Source of the DNA: Acidobacteriaceae bacterium
GTDB lineage: Bacteria; Acidobacteriota; Terriglobia; Terriglobales; Acidobacteriaceae
Length of the DNA stretch: 6,203 bases
Assembly: GCA_027364815.1 (NCBI GenBank)
Contig: DAHXOQ010000174.1
Span: 1-6,203 of the forward strand
Direction: 5' to 3'
Shown here: positions 5,615-6,203 of the stretch, piece after piece
Layout: each line of letters starts with the position of its first letter
Numbering within the stretch: the first letter of the stretch is position 1
Program-made: the position numbers and the translations under genes
Notes under the pieces: model-generated
Databases searched by the model: none
What the model was told of the DNA's origin: nothing
Seen by the model: the letters and a program-made list of their open reading frames with translations, nothing else

Positions 5615-6203
5615 TTGGCTTACGACGACCTGCGTGACTGGATAAAGACTCTGGAGAAACACGGCGAGCTCAAGCGCATCAGAGAAGAAGTTTCGGCTGA
5701 GCTGGAGATCACCGAGATTACCGATCGCGTCTCGAAGATCGGGGCGACGAGCGCTGCGGCGAAGAAGCTGACGAGCGCGACGAAGAGCGCCTATGCTGCG
5801 GGTGGTCCGGCGCTGCTTTTTGAAAACGTAAAGGGCCATCCCGGCCACAAGGTGCTCATCAACCAGTTCGGCAGCGAGCGCCGCATGGCGATGGCACTTG
5901 GGGTTGAGCGTCTGGATGAGATTGCCGAGCGCATTCACGGTTTGATGAACGTGAAAGCGCCGGAGGGATTGTTTGACAAGCTCAAGATGCTGCCTCAACT
6001 TGGCGCACTGACCAGCGCATTTCCGAAGACGGTTTCAGCGAAAGATGCTCCTTGCAAGGAAGTGATACTGAGAGAGAATTTTGATTTGAACGCGTTTCCG
6101 ATACTGAAGTGCTGGCCGCATGATGGAGGGCGCTTTATCACGCTGCCTTGCGTTCATACGCGCGACCCGCGCAACGGGAAGCGCAATGTGGGAATGTACC
6201 GCA
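5615..6203 (+). CDS. ubiD: UbiD-family prenylated-FMN-dependent decarboxylase (3'-truncated by window edge)
   Basis: The first 196 residues are present. They begin (M)AYDDLRDWIKTLEKHGELKRI, the family's usual opening, read from a TTG start. ELEITEITDRVSK, GGPALLFENVKG (63-74), LINQFGSERRMAMALG, PCKEV and ILKCWPHDGGRFITLP are close to textbook UbiD. The window ends just after NVGMYR: N191 and R196 match the Asn and Arg that bind the metal-prFMN cofactor and take part in catalysis in this family. The two catalytic glutamates lie beyond the edge. Known: UbiD enzymes reversibly decarboxylate aromatic or unsaturated acids, classically 4-hydroxy-3-polyprenylbenzoate in ubiquinone synthesis. Menaquinone makers carry close relatives, so the true substrate is open. 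Odd point: between DRVSK and AGGPALL there is an extra stretch of about 20 residues rich in Ala, Lys, Ser and Thr (about 42-62). An alternative in-frame ATG at 5579 would add 12 residues. Confidence 0.92.
   Translation, partial: MAYDDLRDWIKTLEKHGELKRIREEVSAELEITEITDRVSKIGATSAAAKKLTSATKSAYAAGGPALLFENVKGHPGHKVLINQFGSERRMAMALGVERLDEIAERIHGLMNVKAPEGLFDKLKMLPQLGALTSAFPKTVSAKDAPCKEVILRENFDLNAFPILKCWPHDGGRFITLPCVHTRDPRNGKRNVGMYR

Noticed and set aside
5468..5998. 176-codon minus-strand frame
   Set aside because: It lies antisense over the clear UbiD coding sequence and has no recognisable protein features.

Overview
The window reads as a piece of chromosome from a Gram-negative, mesophilic soil-type bacterium. 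Acidobacteriota (Terriglobia) is my best guess. This rests on an impression of family resemblance (a MoeB-rhodanese fusion, a UbiD enzyme of the menaquinone-lineage type, and a secreted Sel1 protein with a distinctive Thr-rich front domain), not on a marker gene.

Layout from left to right. At 1-626 (+) is the 3' part of a MoeZ/MoeBR-type adenylyltransferase-sulfurtransferase. At 670-1965 is a complete-looking IS481-family insertion sequence with 52-bp imperfect terminal inverted repeats and one intact DDE transposase (760-1920, +). At 2007-3356 (-) is an exported Sel1-repeat protein, preceded on its strand by a small unrecognised basic protein (3438-3743, -) that has a plausible sigma70-type promoter. 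At 3940-5058 (-) is a secreted glycoside hydrolase family 130 protein. The stretch 5059-5614 has no convincing gene but carries a 29-bp tandem repeat (5375-5472). At 5615-6203 (+) is the start of a UbiD-family decarboxylase, cut by the window edge.

The genes do not form one pathway. The two ends are household cofactor genes (sulfur transfer for molybdopterin or thiamine-type pathways; quinone-type decarboxylation). The middle is accessory: an IS, a Sel1 protein and its small neighbour, and a lone secreted mannoside-active enzyme. The Sel1/small-protein segment looks AT-richer than its flanks by eye.

The most interesting structure is non-coding. The IS sits in the loop of a short palindromic element. 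The bases on both sides of the IS line up, in the same order and orientation, with an uninterrupted relative of that palindrome at 3839-3871. The IS also carries a perfect 18-bp inverted repeat inside the 3' end of its transposase gene. I found no CRISPR array, RNA gene, defence system or clearly new multi-gene system.
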